This document shows positions 10,441 through 20,300 of a stretch of DNA of 64,000 nucleotides, piece by piece. The position numbers and the translations under genes were made by a program. The stretch is from Prorocentrum cordatum. Lineage: Eukaryota > Sar > Dinophyceae > Prorocentrales > Prorocentraceae. The stretch covers positions 291,801 through 355,800 of the forward strand of contig CAUYUJ010021170.1 of the NCBI GenBank assembly GCA_963575745.1. Direction: 5' to 3'. A model generated the notes under the pieces. It was not told where the DNA came from, ran no database searches, and saw only the letters and a list, made by a program, of their open reading frames with translations. Position 1 is the first letter of the stretch. Each line of letters starts with the position of its first letter.

Positions 10441-13400
10441 AGCTTGCATTTGCCAAATACCTTTTCGACACGTTGTACATAGTCGTCTATATTTTTCTCT
10501 AGACCTGTCATGTTAATATCATCGACATGTTTTGCCGTCAGAAGGTCTTGGCTGAATTCAAATTCAGGATCGTAGCTGGTCGGTGCAAGTCCTATAGCTC
10601 GTGTGGTCGTACGAAGTTTGAGAGAGAACGCTCTTGGAGCGTCCTTAGTACCCGTTCCTGGTTTGAGGCATCTAAGACAGCGTCGACTTTCGTCGTAGGA
10701 TGAGAAGCCGGGTAAGGTACGAAGTACCTGAGCGCTTCCTGGTGGAAGAGTAAAGCAAACCATGCGAGTTTCCTCGCCGGTGGCATGGGCAAGTTCCTCA
10801 TAGGTCAAACCTTTTAGGAACGCCTTATCGATATCCATGGATGCTAAGATCCACTCTGGATGACATGCCGCTTCACTTGCCAGGAGTCGTTGGGACTGCC
10901 TTCGGGCGGTTCCCGAGAATGTTTCCACATCAAAAGCCTCAGTATCCATAAATCCACGAAGGACCAGTCTGAGACGAAGGGTTTTATCGTTCTCGGTACC
11001 CATCTTTACGAACTTCCACTTGTATACGTATCTGGATGTCATGATGTTGGAAGCTTTGGATAAATCGTACATCTCAAAGCATCGGTTATCAATCCAGATT
11101 TTGAGCTCAGTATATAAGGCTTCACTAACCTCCTTTGGATGTGCTGCTATGTCGGCTTTGGTCAGTAGATCATCTTCTTTGACAACCACAGCACGTTTAG
11201 CAGCAGAGGATACATATACTCTCATCGTTGCGACCATATCGGTATCGAGCTGTGCAAGTTGAGTCTGATCCAACACTATTTTTGACATTTCTGATGTAAA
11301 GCATAGTTCAACGTAAGGACCGTATTCATCACTGTCTAGAGAGTAGCTCTCGTCGGTTGTGTTTGAACAAAGAGATACTAGACAGGACTCACATGATTTC
11401 GGCTCGTCTCCGAGCATATCTGATGATGTAATATCATCTTCGTCCACAAATGCTGAAACCAAAACACATTGGTCGGGCAGCATAGTTGTTGGGACGCAAT
11501 AAAGATAATCATCGGTAATCGTCGTAGGATGAAGGTCCATACGTAGCTCGTCGTACCACTCTTCCAGCATCATAGCTTCGATATTGTGTTCCTCATTTTC
11601 CTCATAGATTGTCGACAGACGGCCTTCGCTCGGCGATGAAGCATCTGGTGTGTCTGGAGAAGGCCTGTTTCCAGGCGACTCGTGTTCTCCAGACGTGTTG
11701 CTTGGATGCTGATATTTGGCCAAATCGTCGTGAAATCCTAAGGAAGGGACACGTGAAGTCAAGCATTGAATAAGTCTGGAGTGAGCGCTACCAGTGATCT
11801 GAGAAATGTTTAAGCCGGTGCCCACACATTCGTAATAGTGGAACGCCGGGCTGATGTCGTTGTCATAGTGGATCAGCGTAGACCCGGTGGCGTACTTTAC
11901 TGCAGGTAGGCTTGACACACTCTTAGCCAATCGAACTGCTACTACATGTTCTACTCGGAAGTAATTTCGTACGAGATACTGTAGTGCTAAGTGTACGCGC
12001 GGGTGAAACTTGCTGTCGTCTGACAGATTAAGGTTTCCCTTGTAATCGGGGATATACCCGAAAACTTTGGCAGGTTTCCCTGCGCTGAGGTGTGCCACAT
12101 AAGCAAGGACGGTTTGCATGGCCATATTATCCATGCCAAGTTCCCGTGTGAGGAGACATTCGATGTATAGTGTGTGACGAGCATCAGGATACATCACAAT
12201 TACCTCACGAGATCCTGCCTTGACAACAATATGTCCTCTTTCAGGCACATTTCGGATCACCGGGAATGGGCCATTCCAGCCTCCATGGTCGTCCTTGGTG
12301 GCAGTAGGTCGGTGGTAGTCGACCAAATCCCCTGATGAGTAGAGGCGAGCACCATCAGGAGTCGTCTTAGCCCTAAGAGCCCGATTTGTCTTGGCCACAG
12401 CAGTAGCCTGAGTTATAGCTTCTAGGCTGACTTCCCTTACACGACGTTCTCGTTCGTGTCCTGAAGTCTCGGGTCCCTTGGGAAAGTCAAGGGTATCGAG
12501 ATCAGGAAGGAAGGAGGGCTGACGTCCTGTGTGTGCCTGATATGGCGATACTCCGTTATAAAACGTAAACGCATTAGTAACGAAGATGCCTTCCGCCAAT
12601 ACTCTAGTGAATACAACAGGGATGTTGTGTCTATTCAATTCTTCCTCAATCATGTGGAGGACGCCTCTGAGAATGCCGTTTCGTGACTCAATTGAAGTCG
12701 CGTGTTGGCCAGGTGCTCGGATACGAAGTTCCGTGCCCTTATTGGCCATCATGGTTTTAGCGGCATCGTTATTCAGGGCGCCTTCTCCGTCTGAGTATAA
12801 AACTTTGAAGGGTCCGTGATAGGCAATCCAGCAATAGTGGTAGGCGTCGATGATAGTGTCACGTTCTCTGTCGGAAATTTCTAGGCCTGCTGCCAGGCGA
12901 ATACAACGATCCATAATATGAAATATGGTCCGTTTCTTGTAAAACATGAGGTCCATTTCCCCTTCATCGAGCCAGTTACCAGGAAGGCTCACCGATGGTA
13001 GTGTTGAGTTTCCTGGACGTTCCCATGCTCTACATTCCCGACAGGTATCGCAGACTTCCTTGATCATGTTCAGTCGAACGTTATCAAGCCCCACCTTTTC
13101 GAGGATTAGCCTCATCTTTGGCTCCTTCGCATGATGCCATCGCAGATGCAGTTTTCGGAGTTCCTTTTTCACGACATGAGGTTCGTGACTACGGAGACTC
13201 TGTAGACTGTGTTGGATGTCGAATCTCGTCCAGTCGGGTAGTCGTGGAGCCCCAGAGCCGGTGGAGGTAAGAGGGTTCCTTGTAGCTCTCCGTAGTTGGT
13301 CCCCTGTGTTAACTGCGTCTGGAGGTGGTGGTGCGCCTTGTAGACGGCCGCGGCGGGCCGCCACCTGTGGCACTTCGCTAGAAGACGCAGAAGGCGTGTT

Positions 13401-15944
13401 TCCACGCTCGGGGGCGTCTCGTAGCATGTCGTAGCTGCTCGGATCGACGTTGCCGAAGGATCGTGGTCGTGGTGGCCTGGCGCTTGCGCCTTGACGGCCA
13501 CCTGAAGCTGAAGCTTGGCCCTCACCAGGTTTAGGTAAGGGTTTCCACCAAGCTGGCACGGTTTTGCCTTCGGGGTCGTGGTCGTCTGGCAATTTAAATG
13601 GTTCAGCAAAACGACATTTACCAGGTTCGGTATCGAGGTGGTTCTTAACACCCTTGCTTCTCGTAAGATCCCTCTGACATGCTGGACATGGCCAATATAC
13701 AGAGATGGAATCATGATATTTACACTGCGTAGGGTCTCTGTTATGGCTGGGACTGTCCTTTCGGACGTTGTCGATGCATGCCGGGCAAGTAGCCACCTTT
13801 GGGATGATACGATCACCGATGCGTCTCATACCTTCGCCTGGTTCAGCTTGATCGGGAAGGTCTGTAGGATAAGCATGTGCGGTACTTATAGGCGCGTTTC
13901 CGCGCGTGGTGTCAATGGCTTTCGCCAGATATACAGCTTCCACGAAGGCAGACTGCAGTCGTCGGGTGTATTTTTGTGCCAGTGAAAGCTCGGTATTGCA
14001 CGGTTGTGCGTGCACATGCTGACCGTTACACTTGAGTCGCTCAAAGGGTTTAAGAATTGTCTCGTCGTTGCTGGTGATATTTGTCGGCTTCTTAATATAG
14101 TCACCAGTCGTGTCTTTAAGTCCCGTAGCGCATTGGTCAATGCGTACGGTTGTAATGCGTGGTCGGTTGGCAAGCTTCTTCCATGGAGAAATATCGTCTA
14201 CCCATGTTCCTGTATGTTGTTCGCGTATAAACCACCTCCGAGAGTCATCTTGGGTTACAGCAATTTTACCACAATAAGTTATGTGTGGTAAGTCTTCTTT
14301 ATGGTGCTGTTCCCAAGTGTTGTAGTTGACTTTGTAGTTGTAGTAGGATGGTGGTCCTGTGGTGCGGCAGCTGGGTTGCAGTATGGCAACTCGTACGTAG
14401 CATATAGCAAAGTAATGGTCTATAACTTGCTGCACCGAGGGGTCTCCCAGGTCGACGTATGTAGTCTTGTCCAAGTTGCCGCCTGAGGAAAGTCCCCTTG
14501 AGAAGGCAAGCTCTGAGATGCCACCCTCACCGCCACAAAGCTCCAACATATCTACGCAGTTGTTATGACCATAGCATAGTGTAGCAACTATGCTGTATAT
14601 GTTAGCGCGTGTGTCGGGCATAGATGTGGGGAGGGTAAGGAACAGGTCATCGTCCTCGTCGGAGCTTATCAGCTCAACAGGGACGTCAGTACTCCAGGTT
14701 GCCATAAGATCCTGTCCGAGTCCTGACAAGTCGTCGCCGCAATCATCGTTTCCGTCTTCAACGTGCTTTTTAATGCGGCGAGGCTTGATGCCTGCTTCCT
14801 TTTCGGCTTTGAGCCTCTCCTTCTGTTTTATACGCGATTCAGTGGGTAAAGCTTGCTCGTCTTGTTCGTCGGTCTGTGTACTCATTGTCGTGGTTGAATG
14901 GGTACATGCGTCAATCGCCAGAGTCGGGAGGGGGAGAGAACAGTCATCTATGATGACGCGTCGATGTTTCTGTGGTGATTGAGTCGGCTCGTTTCCGAGC
15001 AAGACCGGTTCCTCGGGTTGCCAATACAACCGAGTACTGATGTTGGCAACCCCTGCAGGTAATGGTGCATGCCAATCATATCCTGTTGGTTGATCGGTAA
15101 CTGAGATATCCTGAATAACCGCATTGGTATCCAGGTTGATTGTTACACGTCGGATGACTTCAGACCATTTTGGTCCTCCCTTATTAGTCGTCACGTAGTG
15201 ACGGGTGTTATGGTCTGTACGTGTATACGTATTTTGGTATACGGGCACGTTTCCGTGCGTGGTGGTGCTCCCCAGGATGTTGTCGTTCAAGTGACGGATG
15301 AGTGTAGTACGTGTCTGAGCTCGCCATTTAGCATGCCGTACTGTATGGCCGTACCAATCCAACACATGTTGTGGTATTGCCTGCTTACAGGTACATGCCC
15401 ACAGCTTCGAGCTAATCGGTATTGATGATGCTACCTGCATATAAGTACCGCTTGGTGTACTGTCTTGCATATTGAACCGAATACCGAAATGACACAAACG
15501 CATCCGTATTACTGACAACTTTAGATCTTCCAGAGTATCACGTACTGGAGATAACTTCCAAACATATCCTGGGGGACCACATATTATGATCTTCATGCGG
15601 AGTTTCTTTGCTTTTATCAATAGGTTCTGGATACGTGACCAATGTGGGGCCACTTTCTTTCCTGGAGTTCTTACGTACCAGTCGCCCGGAGTACTGATCC
15701 ATATGAGAGTGTAATCTCCACTGATCACCGCACCTAGGTAGTTTGTGCCCACGCTTGTCATAAGTTCGTTGTGGGAAATACGATCACAAATATAACCTCG
15801 TGTGCGGAGGTCGGCACATGCCTCCCTCGTATCTTCAATGACAAAAGCCCTCTTGCTAAGGCAGGTTACCAAGCTGTCCTTGTTACCCCCCGGCTTTTCA
15901 GCCAACAGGCAAGACGACGAGGGGGCGACGTCGCCCTGCCATCT
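10401..15944 (-). CDS. Element 1 Pol: unknown N-domain, methyltransferase-like, zinc motif, integrase, RT
   Basis: Residues are numbered from the TTG at 15905. There is no ATG until residue 49, and the frame is open back to the protease stop. Residues 1-300 are an N-domain of unknown function; its part at 243-300 (GGPKW..V.RRVT, NISTRLYW) recurs in element 2. Residues 453-665 resemble a SAM-methyltransferase fold (MLELCGGEGGISELA), although no clear catalytic Cys motif is seen. CPAC...C...CPAC lies at 707-743. Integrase follows: HHCC at 920-958 and catalytic D985, D1039, E1073 (33 residues between the last two). RT occupies about 1603-1826 with SMDIDKAFLKG and AKHVDDINMT (HVDD in place of YVDD). 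Integrase before RT is copia order. Nine array hairpins lie in this frame. The methyltransferase call is the least certain. Confidence 0.88.
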   Translation of the reverse strand, partial: RWQGDVAPSSSCLLAEKPGGNKDSLVTCLSKRAFVIEDTREACADLRTRGYICDRISHNELMTSVGTNYLGAVISGDYTLIWISTPGDWYVRTPGKKVAPHWSRIQNLLIKAKKLRMKIIICGPPGYVWKLSPVRDTLEDLKLSVIRMRLCHFGIRFNMQDSTPSGTYMQVASSIPISSKLWACTCKQAIPQHVLDWYGHTVRHAKWRAQTRTTLIRHLNDNILGSTTTHGNVPVYQNTYTRTDHNTRHYVTTNKGGPKWSEVIRRVTINLDTNAVIQDISVTDQPTGYDWHAPLPAGVANISTRLYWQPEEPVLLGNEPTQSPQKHRRVIIDDCSLPLPTLAIDACTHSTTTMSTQTDEQDEQALPTESRIKQKERLKAEKEAGIKPRRIKKHVEDGNDDCGDDLSGLGQDLMATWSTDVPVELISSDEDDDLFLTLPTSMPDTRANIYSIVATLCYGHNNCVDMLELCGGEGGISELAFSRGLSSGGNLDKTTYVDLGDPSVQQVIDHYFAICYVRVAILQPSCRTTGPPSYYNYKVNYNTWEQHHKEDLPHITYCGKIAVTQDDSRRWFIREQHTGTWVDDISPWKKLANRPRITTVRIDQCATGLKDTTGDYIKKPTNITSNDETILKPFERLKCNGQHVHAQPCNTELSLAQKYTRRLQSAFVEAVYLAKAIDTTRGNAPISTAHAYPTDLPDQAEPGEGMRRIGDRIIPKVATCPACIDNVRKDSPSHNRDPTQCKYHDSISVYWPCPACQRDLTRSKGVKNHLDTEPGKCRFAEPFKLPDDHDPEGKTVPAWWKPLPKPGEGQASASGGRQGASARPPRPRSFGNVDPSSYDMLRDAPERGNTPSASSSEVPQVAARRGRLQGAPPPPDAVNTGDQLRRATRNPLTSTGSGAPRLPDWTRFDIQHSLQSLRSHEPHVVKKELRKLHLRWHHAKEPKMRLILEKVGLDNVRLNMIKEVCDTCRECRAWERPGNSTLPSVSLPGNWLDEGEMDLMFYKKRTIFHIMDRCIRLAAGLEISDRERDTIIDAYHYCWIAYHGPFKVLYSDGEGALNNDAAKTMMANKGTELRIRAPGQHATSIESRNGILRGVLHMIEEELNRHNIPVVFTRVLAEGIFVTNAFTFYNGVSPYQAHTGRQPSFLPDLDTLDFPKGPETSGHERERRVREVSLEAITQATAVAKTNRALRAKTTPDGARLYSSGDLVDYHRPTATKDDHGGWNGPFPVIRNVPERGHIVVKAGSREVIVMYPDARHTLYIECLLTRELGMDNMAMQTVLAYVAHLSAGKPAKVFGYIPDYKGNLNLSDDSKFHPRVHLALQYLVRNYFRVEHVVAVRLAKSVSSLPAVKYATGSTLIHYDNDISPAFHYYECVGTGLNISQITGSAHSRLIQCLTSRVPSLGFHDDLAKYQHPSNTSGEHESPGNRPSPDTPDASSPSEGRLSTIYEENEEHNIEAMMLEEWYDELRMDLHPTTITDDYLYCVPTTMLPDQCVLVSAFVDEDDITSSDMLGDEPKSCESCLVSLCSNTTDESYSLDSDEYGPYVELCFTSEMSKIVLDQTQLAQLDTDMVATMRVYVSSAAKRAVVVKEDDLLTKADIAAHPKEVSEALYTELKIWIDNRCFEMYDLSKASNIMTSRYVYKWKFVKMGTENDKTLRLRLVLRGFMDTEAFDVETFSGTARRQSQRLLASEAACHPEWILASMDIDKAFLKGLTYEELAHATGEETRMVCFTLPPGSAQVLRTLPGFSSYDESRRCLRCLKPGTGTKDAPRAFSLKLRTTTRAIGLAPTSYDPEFEFSQDLLTAKHVDDINMTGLEKNIDDYVQRVEKVFGKCKLNKHTCELRRSLH

Positions 15945-15947
15945 TCA
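15945..15947 (-). promoter_or_regulatory. Single in-frame UGA between protease and Pol
   Basis: The protease frame ends TCT-TCA-TCT-TGA. The very same frame continues without a break for 13 codons to 15905 and then for 1834 more. The 3' context is AGA-TGG, which is not a classical readthrough signal. This could be readthrough, recoding or a mutation; the length of the frames on both sides argues against general decay. Confidence 0.65.
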
Positions 15948-17348
15948 AGATGAAGAAGACGTGCCTACAATATCTGCCAGCATCTGGGCTTCCCTCAGAT
16001 GCTGGAGCTCAGCACTGCAGCGCGCCGTGGCCTCAGAGGCGGATTGCTCCGCAAATGCTGTCAGCATCGATGGATTATCCATCAGCTGTTTCAGCACGCC
16101 TTTGGACCTAGCGTCGCTGACCGTATGCAATTCACGGTTAGTGTATCCCATCACTATCTTACGGCGGGACTGTACAGCGTCCATGGGTACACTACCACCA
16201 TGCAGGGCCAGTGTCCTGGCAACAAAACAATCGAACGTCTCGAGATCGTCGATGTTGTCGCCTCGCATGGTGGCCTTGGCGAGCGTCTCCATCAACCCCT
16301 GGGGCAGGTTTCCCTGCAATTGCTTGCGCTCCTGCGCCGGGGTCGGCTCGCCTGTCAGCACTGTCTGGAAGGACGTGCTGCTTGAGCTCGAGGCGGGTTG
16401 CCCCGCAGCTCCAAAACAATCACACCTGATCGACAGATGCCCTGACGGCAACTTTGTCGTCGGCATGATTTTGGAGCCTTCTGGGAGCTCCATTTTGACC
16501 TGCCCCTTACCAGGGAATATCAGCTTCTCCTGGCCTCGTTCAAGCACGATGATCGTGCGTTTGTCCTGCATACTATCGAGACCTAGGATGGCTGGCAGGT
16601 CCTTGCCACAGCCTGACACAATGTTCGTCTTGTATGAATCGAGTTGGGCCGACCCCTGGTACTCGCAGGCAATACTGAATGTGCCTACGGTATCCGCTGG
16701 GGCCGACCCTTCTCCCACTCCGTTGATATTCAAACGAGAGCGGGGCTCGAACGTACAAGTACGGCCATGTGCCTCGGCAGCCTGGACGAACTTACGGCTC
16801 GTGTTCTCGCCCATGATGTTGATCTTCGAACCGACGTCGATGAGTATGGAATTTCCACCATCATCCAAGAACGTCTTACTCGGCTGCTTGATGTGCACAG
16901 TTTCTGAAGTGTCGGCTGTGTCGGTAGGCGGGTTTCCCCGCGGCACAGTCGTACTCCCTGGCGGGTTACCCCGCATGACACTGGCATGCGACTCGCTCTC
17001 GGCCATGCGTGCCAGGTCAATGTACTGGAAGTACGACACGTGCTGGGCGTGATCGCCACGCTCCTCCCGCCAGTTGGCATACTCATCACGTATGCTCATA
17101 TACTGCTCGCGGGTCGTGCGCCTTATCAACGTTAGGTACGAGTGAAGGGCGATGTCTTGCAGCCCCTCGTTCGTGATGTGATCCCGGCACCGCAGCCACT
17201 CCTCGAACTCCTCGTTCGTCGCTGAGATATTGACGGCCCTGGCTGCTGTTGCTGCTGACGCCACTGAGGATTCTGATAAGTCTAGCGACGGACTATCAGT
17301 TTCAGGATTGTTGGCATCCAGCATAAATGTTGTGTGCGTATTATCCAT
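15945..17348 (-). CDS. Element 1 aspartic-protease ORF
   Basis: The likely start is the ATG at 17348, which overlaps the previous stop. It gives 467 residues. The first 120 residues are Ser/Ala-rich and then helical with a WLRCRDHITNEG segment. The protease core follows: NSILIDVGSKINIMG, where the active-site triplet is Asp-Val-Gly in place of the usual Asp-Thr/Ser-Gly, and LPAILGLDSM, the second conserved hydrophobic-Gly segment. Retroelement proteases dimerise and cut the polyprotein. Valine at the second position is unusual and could reduce activity. Two adjacent array hairpins (16928, 16961) code for RGNPP twice, just before the core. The C-terminal third is helical and ends in a Ser run before the in-frame UGA. 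Confidence 0.78.
   Translation of the reverse strand: MDNTHTTFMLDANNPETDSPSLDLSESSVASAATAARAVNISATNEEFEEWLRCRDHITNEGLQDIALHSYLTLIRRTTREQYMSIRDEYANWREERGDHAQHVSYFQYIDLARMAESESHASVMRGNPPGSTTVPRGNPPTDTADTSETVHIKQPSKTFLDDGGNSILIDVGSKINIMGENTSRKFVQAAEAHGRTCTFEPRSRLNINGVGEGSAPADTVGTFSIACEYQGSAQLDSYKTNIVSGCGKDLPAILGLDSMQDKRTIIVLERGQEKLIFPGKGQVKMELPEGSKIMPTTKLPSGHLSIRCDCFGAAGQPASSSSSTSFQTVLTGEPTPAQERKQLQGNLPQGLMETLAKATMRGDNIDDLETFDCFVARTLALHGGSVPMDAVQSRRKIVMGYTNRELHTVSDARSKGVLKQLMDNPSMLTAFAEQSASEATARCSAELQHLREAQMLADIVGTSSSS
17341..17348 (-). promoter_or_regulatory. ATGGATAA stop/start overlap
   Basis: The TAA ending the Tpt1-RING ORF (17341-17343) lies inside the eight bases that begin with the protease ATG (17346-17348). 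Such overlaps support termination-reinitiation in some viruses and retroelements. The frames differ by one nucleotide, so a frameshift near this point is the alternative. Confidence 0.7.
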
Positions 17349-20300
17349 CTGATTCTGGAAATGTCGTACACGCAACACGCAGCTGATCAGGGTCCAGTGA
17401 CATCTCAGCCTCGCCTCCACTCTGAGGAGACATCTGAGGAGTATCATGCAGGTTTCCCTGCTGAGGCGCCGTCATCGGGATAAGCTGATCAAAATATCCC
17501 GTTTCCATAGGCGGCCTTACCTCTTCAGGCAGGTATCCCTGCTGTTGTGACGGAGCTGTCTGCATAGCTAGCATCCTGGACGTCATCTCCTCCACCATGC
17601 TCCTCAGCTCCCGCAGCTCTCTCGCTGACTGCTCAGGAGTCTGACTAAAGGAGCCGGTCCATGGGAAGGATGATGCTATAATGCCAGGTGCTCGACAGAT
17701 AGCACATGGTGGCTGCTGGGGATCTCCCTCACGCTGATTTGTAGCGTGGCCCACCACATTAGAATTCCAGCATCCCTCGTGGAATAGGTGATTGCACCTC
17801 AGGCGGTAAACACTATCCCTGGGCTGATATTCTTCGAGGCATACCGCGCAGGTATCTTCCATCCCAGTAAAGACTTCTACGTCTGCTGCCCTGGGATATA
17901 CCCGCCGTTGCCTCTCCAGTACCGTCTCGGAGGGCATGAAGGCTGATGGGGGTGTCCCCGTTGGATTCAGCACCTCCTGCACTTCCACATTTGGCATGGA
18001 AGTGGTAGGAGTCACGGCGGGCGAGTTTCCTCGCAAAGGTGAGCCCCTGTTCCTCACCACATCAAGTGCAGCTGCACGTGACTGATCCCGTGCGCTTTGC
18101 ACCGCCTGCCTTCTCCTGAAGCATGCCTGCTGAGTGTGGTGCGTCTGCCTGATGTAGTCAGGCACGCCCCTACTGCCAGACGATATTGAATGGGCAGTGG
18201 GCTGGACAACCACCTCTGGTGATGTCGGTGAAGGCATGAAGGCCATGTGCGGGTACATGGAATGGTCACTGCAGCGCACATTAGTGAGGTTATGCATCTG
18301 ATCCGCCAATTCACGAACAAATTTGTTCGGAACCCTTGACCCATCAGGGTATAATGGCGGGTTCATCTGCGCTGGTGGTGGCCTCTGGCCCTGAGACATG
18401 CTCGGATGGGCATTGAACGCCGGGATAAAGGCTCGTTGCCGAGCAGGATCCCGTGGGTTGGGACCCTCAGGCTCCCAGGACCAGGCTGGCCTCCACCTCT
18501 GCCCACTTGGGTGAGGCAGATTATGGCTCTGCACCTGCTGCACCGCGGCCGCCACTCTTGAGCGATAGTCGTCAGGTACACCCGCCCTGTGGTGGCTTGG
18601 TGTGCCAGGCAGGTTTCCCTGCTGACTCGTTGGCGTGCCGGGCGGCATCATGTTGAGGAGGGCTGTGCTGTGTTCAGCCCTAGCCGCAGCTATCCTCTCC
18701 ATGAGAGTGCCGTTTGTGGCAGGGCGGACAGGTGTCCCGAATGGGGATTGTGCCGGTGGTGTGCCCAATGGAGTCATGCCCCTTGGAGTGTGCATGCTCT
18801 GAGTAGGGCTTCCATGCATTGGTTCAAACCGAGCAGGTCCGCTTGTAGGCAGGTTTCCCTGCATGGCCTGACGATTTCTCGTAGCCATAGCGGACATTGC
18901 TCCCTGGCCTGCGGCCCAGGGATCCTGCTGGTATAACCTGTCCGCCAGCTGTTCTACCTGGTCAGGGTTCAGCGCGGCTGCGATCTGATCCAGGTCCGAG
19001 GTACTGATGGCCTGCCAAGACACGGCACTAGGCCCTTGGCTTGGGGCACGGCTTGGAGCCGCGCTCCCGGCCTCACTCTCGGTAATCATGAAGATCCGAT
19101 AGATCTCAGGCTGGTTTCCCAGCTGGGTAGGGCTGTGGTGGTCCCCAACTTCCCTGTGGAGGTAACCCATAGGGGGGTCAACACCCCCTTGGTCTCGGGA
19201 CCACTGGTACTTAACACTGGAAGTACCAACGTCAGCCCACCTGTCAGGAGCAGACATCGTTGCGACAGAGACTCGCGCATGGCGGCTCCCCAGATACTCT
19301 GGATTACGCCATTGCCTTCCTGTGGACAGGTCCTCTACATGAGAAATGTAATACGGTTCAATGATACCGTTATCTCCCTCGGACAAGAGGACTCCGTTAT
19401 CGGACCAACATAACTTCATACCATCTTGTATGGCCTTACGCCAATCTACGAAGATGATGATGTCTGAGTCTGGGTCCCACCCACTGTTCACGGCACGGCG
19501 GCGAACTGTCGGCACGAAGTGAATGTGCGACCGGCCTGTCCCCTTTTTCTTCGTGTTATGCTCAGGTCTACAGGGCAGGCCGTGCCACATAATCCCCTCG
19601 AAGGCGTGCCATCGAGTGCCATGCATAGCAACATCGGGGCATGGGGCCGGTCTCCCGGCAGGTTGGTCGCACAGCACAATGTAGCTGTACAGCGACCATG
19701 GAGCTTTCAATTCCCATGAATGCCCCTGAGAGGCGCGGACGAAGATAGCGGGCTCTCCGGAGCCCCGCATCAACACCTTGAACTGTAGGCGCTGTTTTTC
19801 TTCTCCGTCTGGTTCACGGACATGAACAACTGCCATCATGATGGCTGCTAGTTGGTCAACCGAGCGCCTACATAGATGCTCGTTGATGATCTTGGCCTCG
19901 TCATATCGTGGATTATACCCAGCGTGTCTTGATTGACCTGTGTTCCACGGATAACGGTCCACGAGTTCCACTAGGTTAACCCAACCATCACGATCACCGA
20001 AAGATTCCAAGCGCCACACAGGGTTGTGTTGCTTGTCTGGCGCATGTCTGCATATCCTGCTGAGAGCTTTGCTCAGCTGTTTGAGAATATCATTGGATGT
20101 GGGAAGGATTCCAGCTTTCCTGCATTCCTTCATGAACGTCTCATCCACCGAGCGTATCGGTGGGAGCTTCCGAAGCGCAAGTCTATCCCTGATCACATTT
20201 GGAGTCCCACTAGTGAAGGACGTGTCACCTGGGTGGTGCAGCTGAACCACTGGCGGGTTTCCCCGCATCGGAACCTCTGTTGCTGAAGAGGCTGCGGCTC

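Noticed and set aside
18313-18328. CGAACAAATTTGTTCG perfect palindrome within the Tpt1 ORF
   Set aside because: A single 16-bp palindrome without recurrence; it does not fit the array consensus and may be chance.
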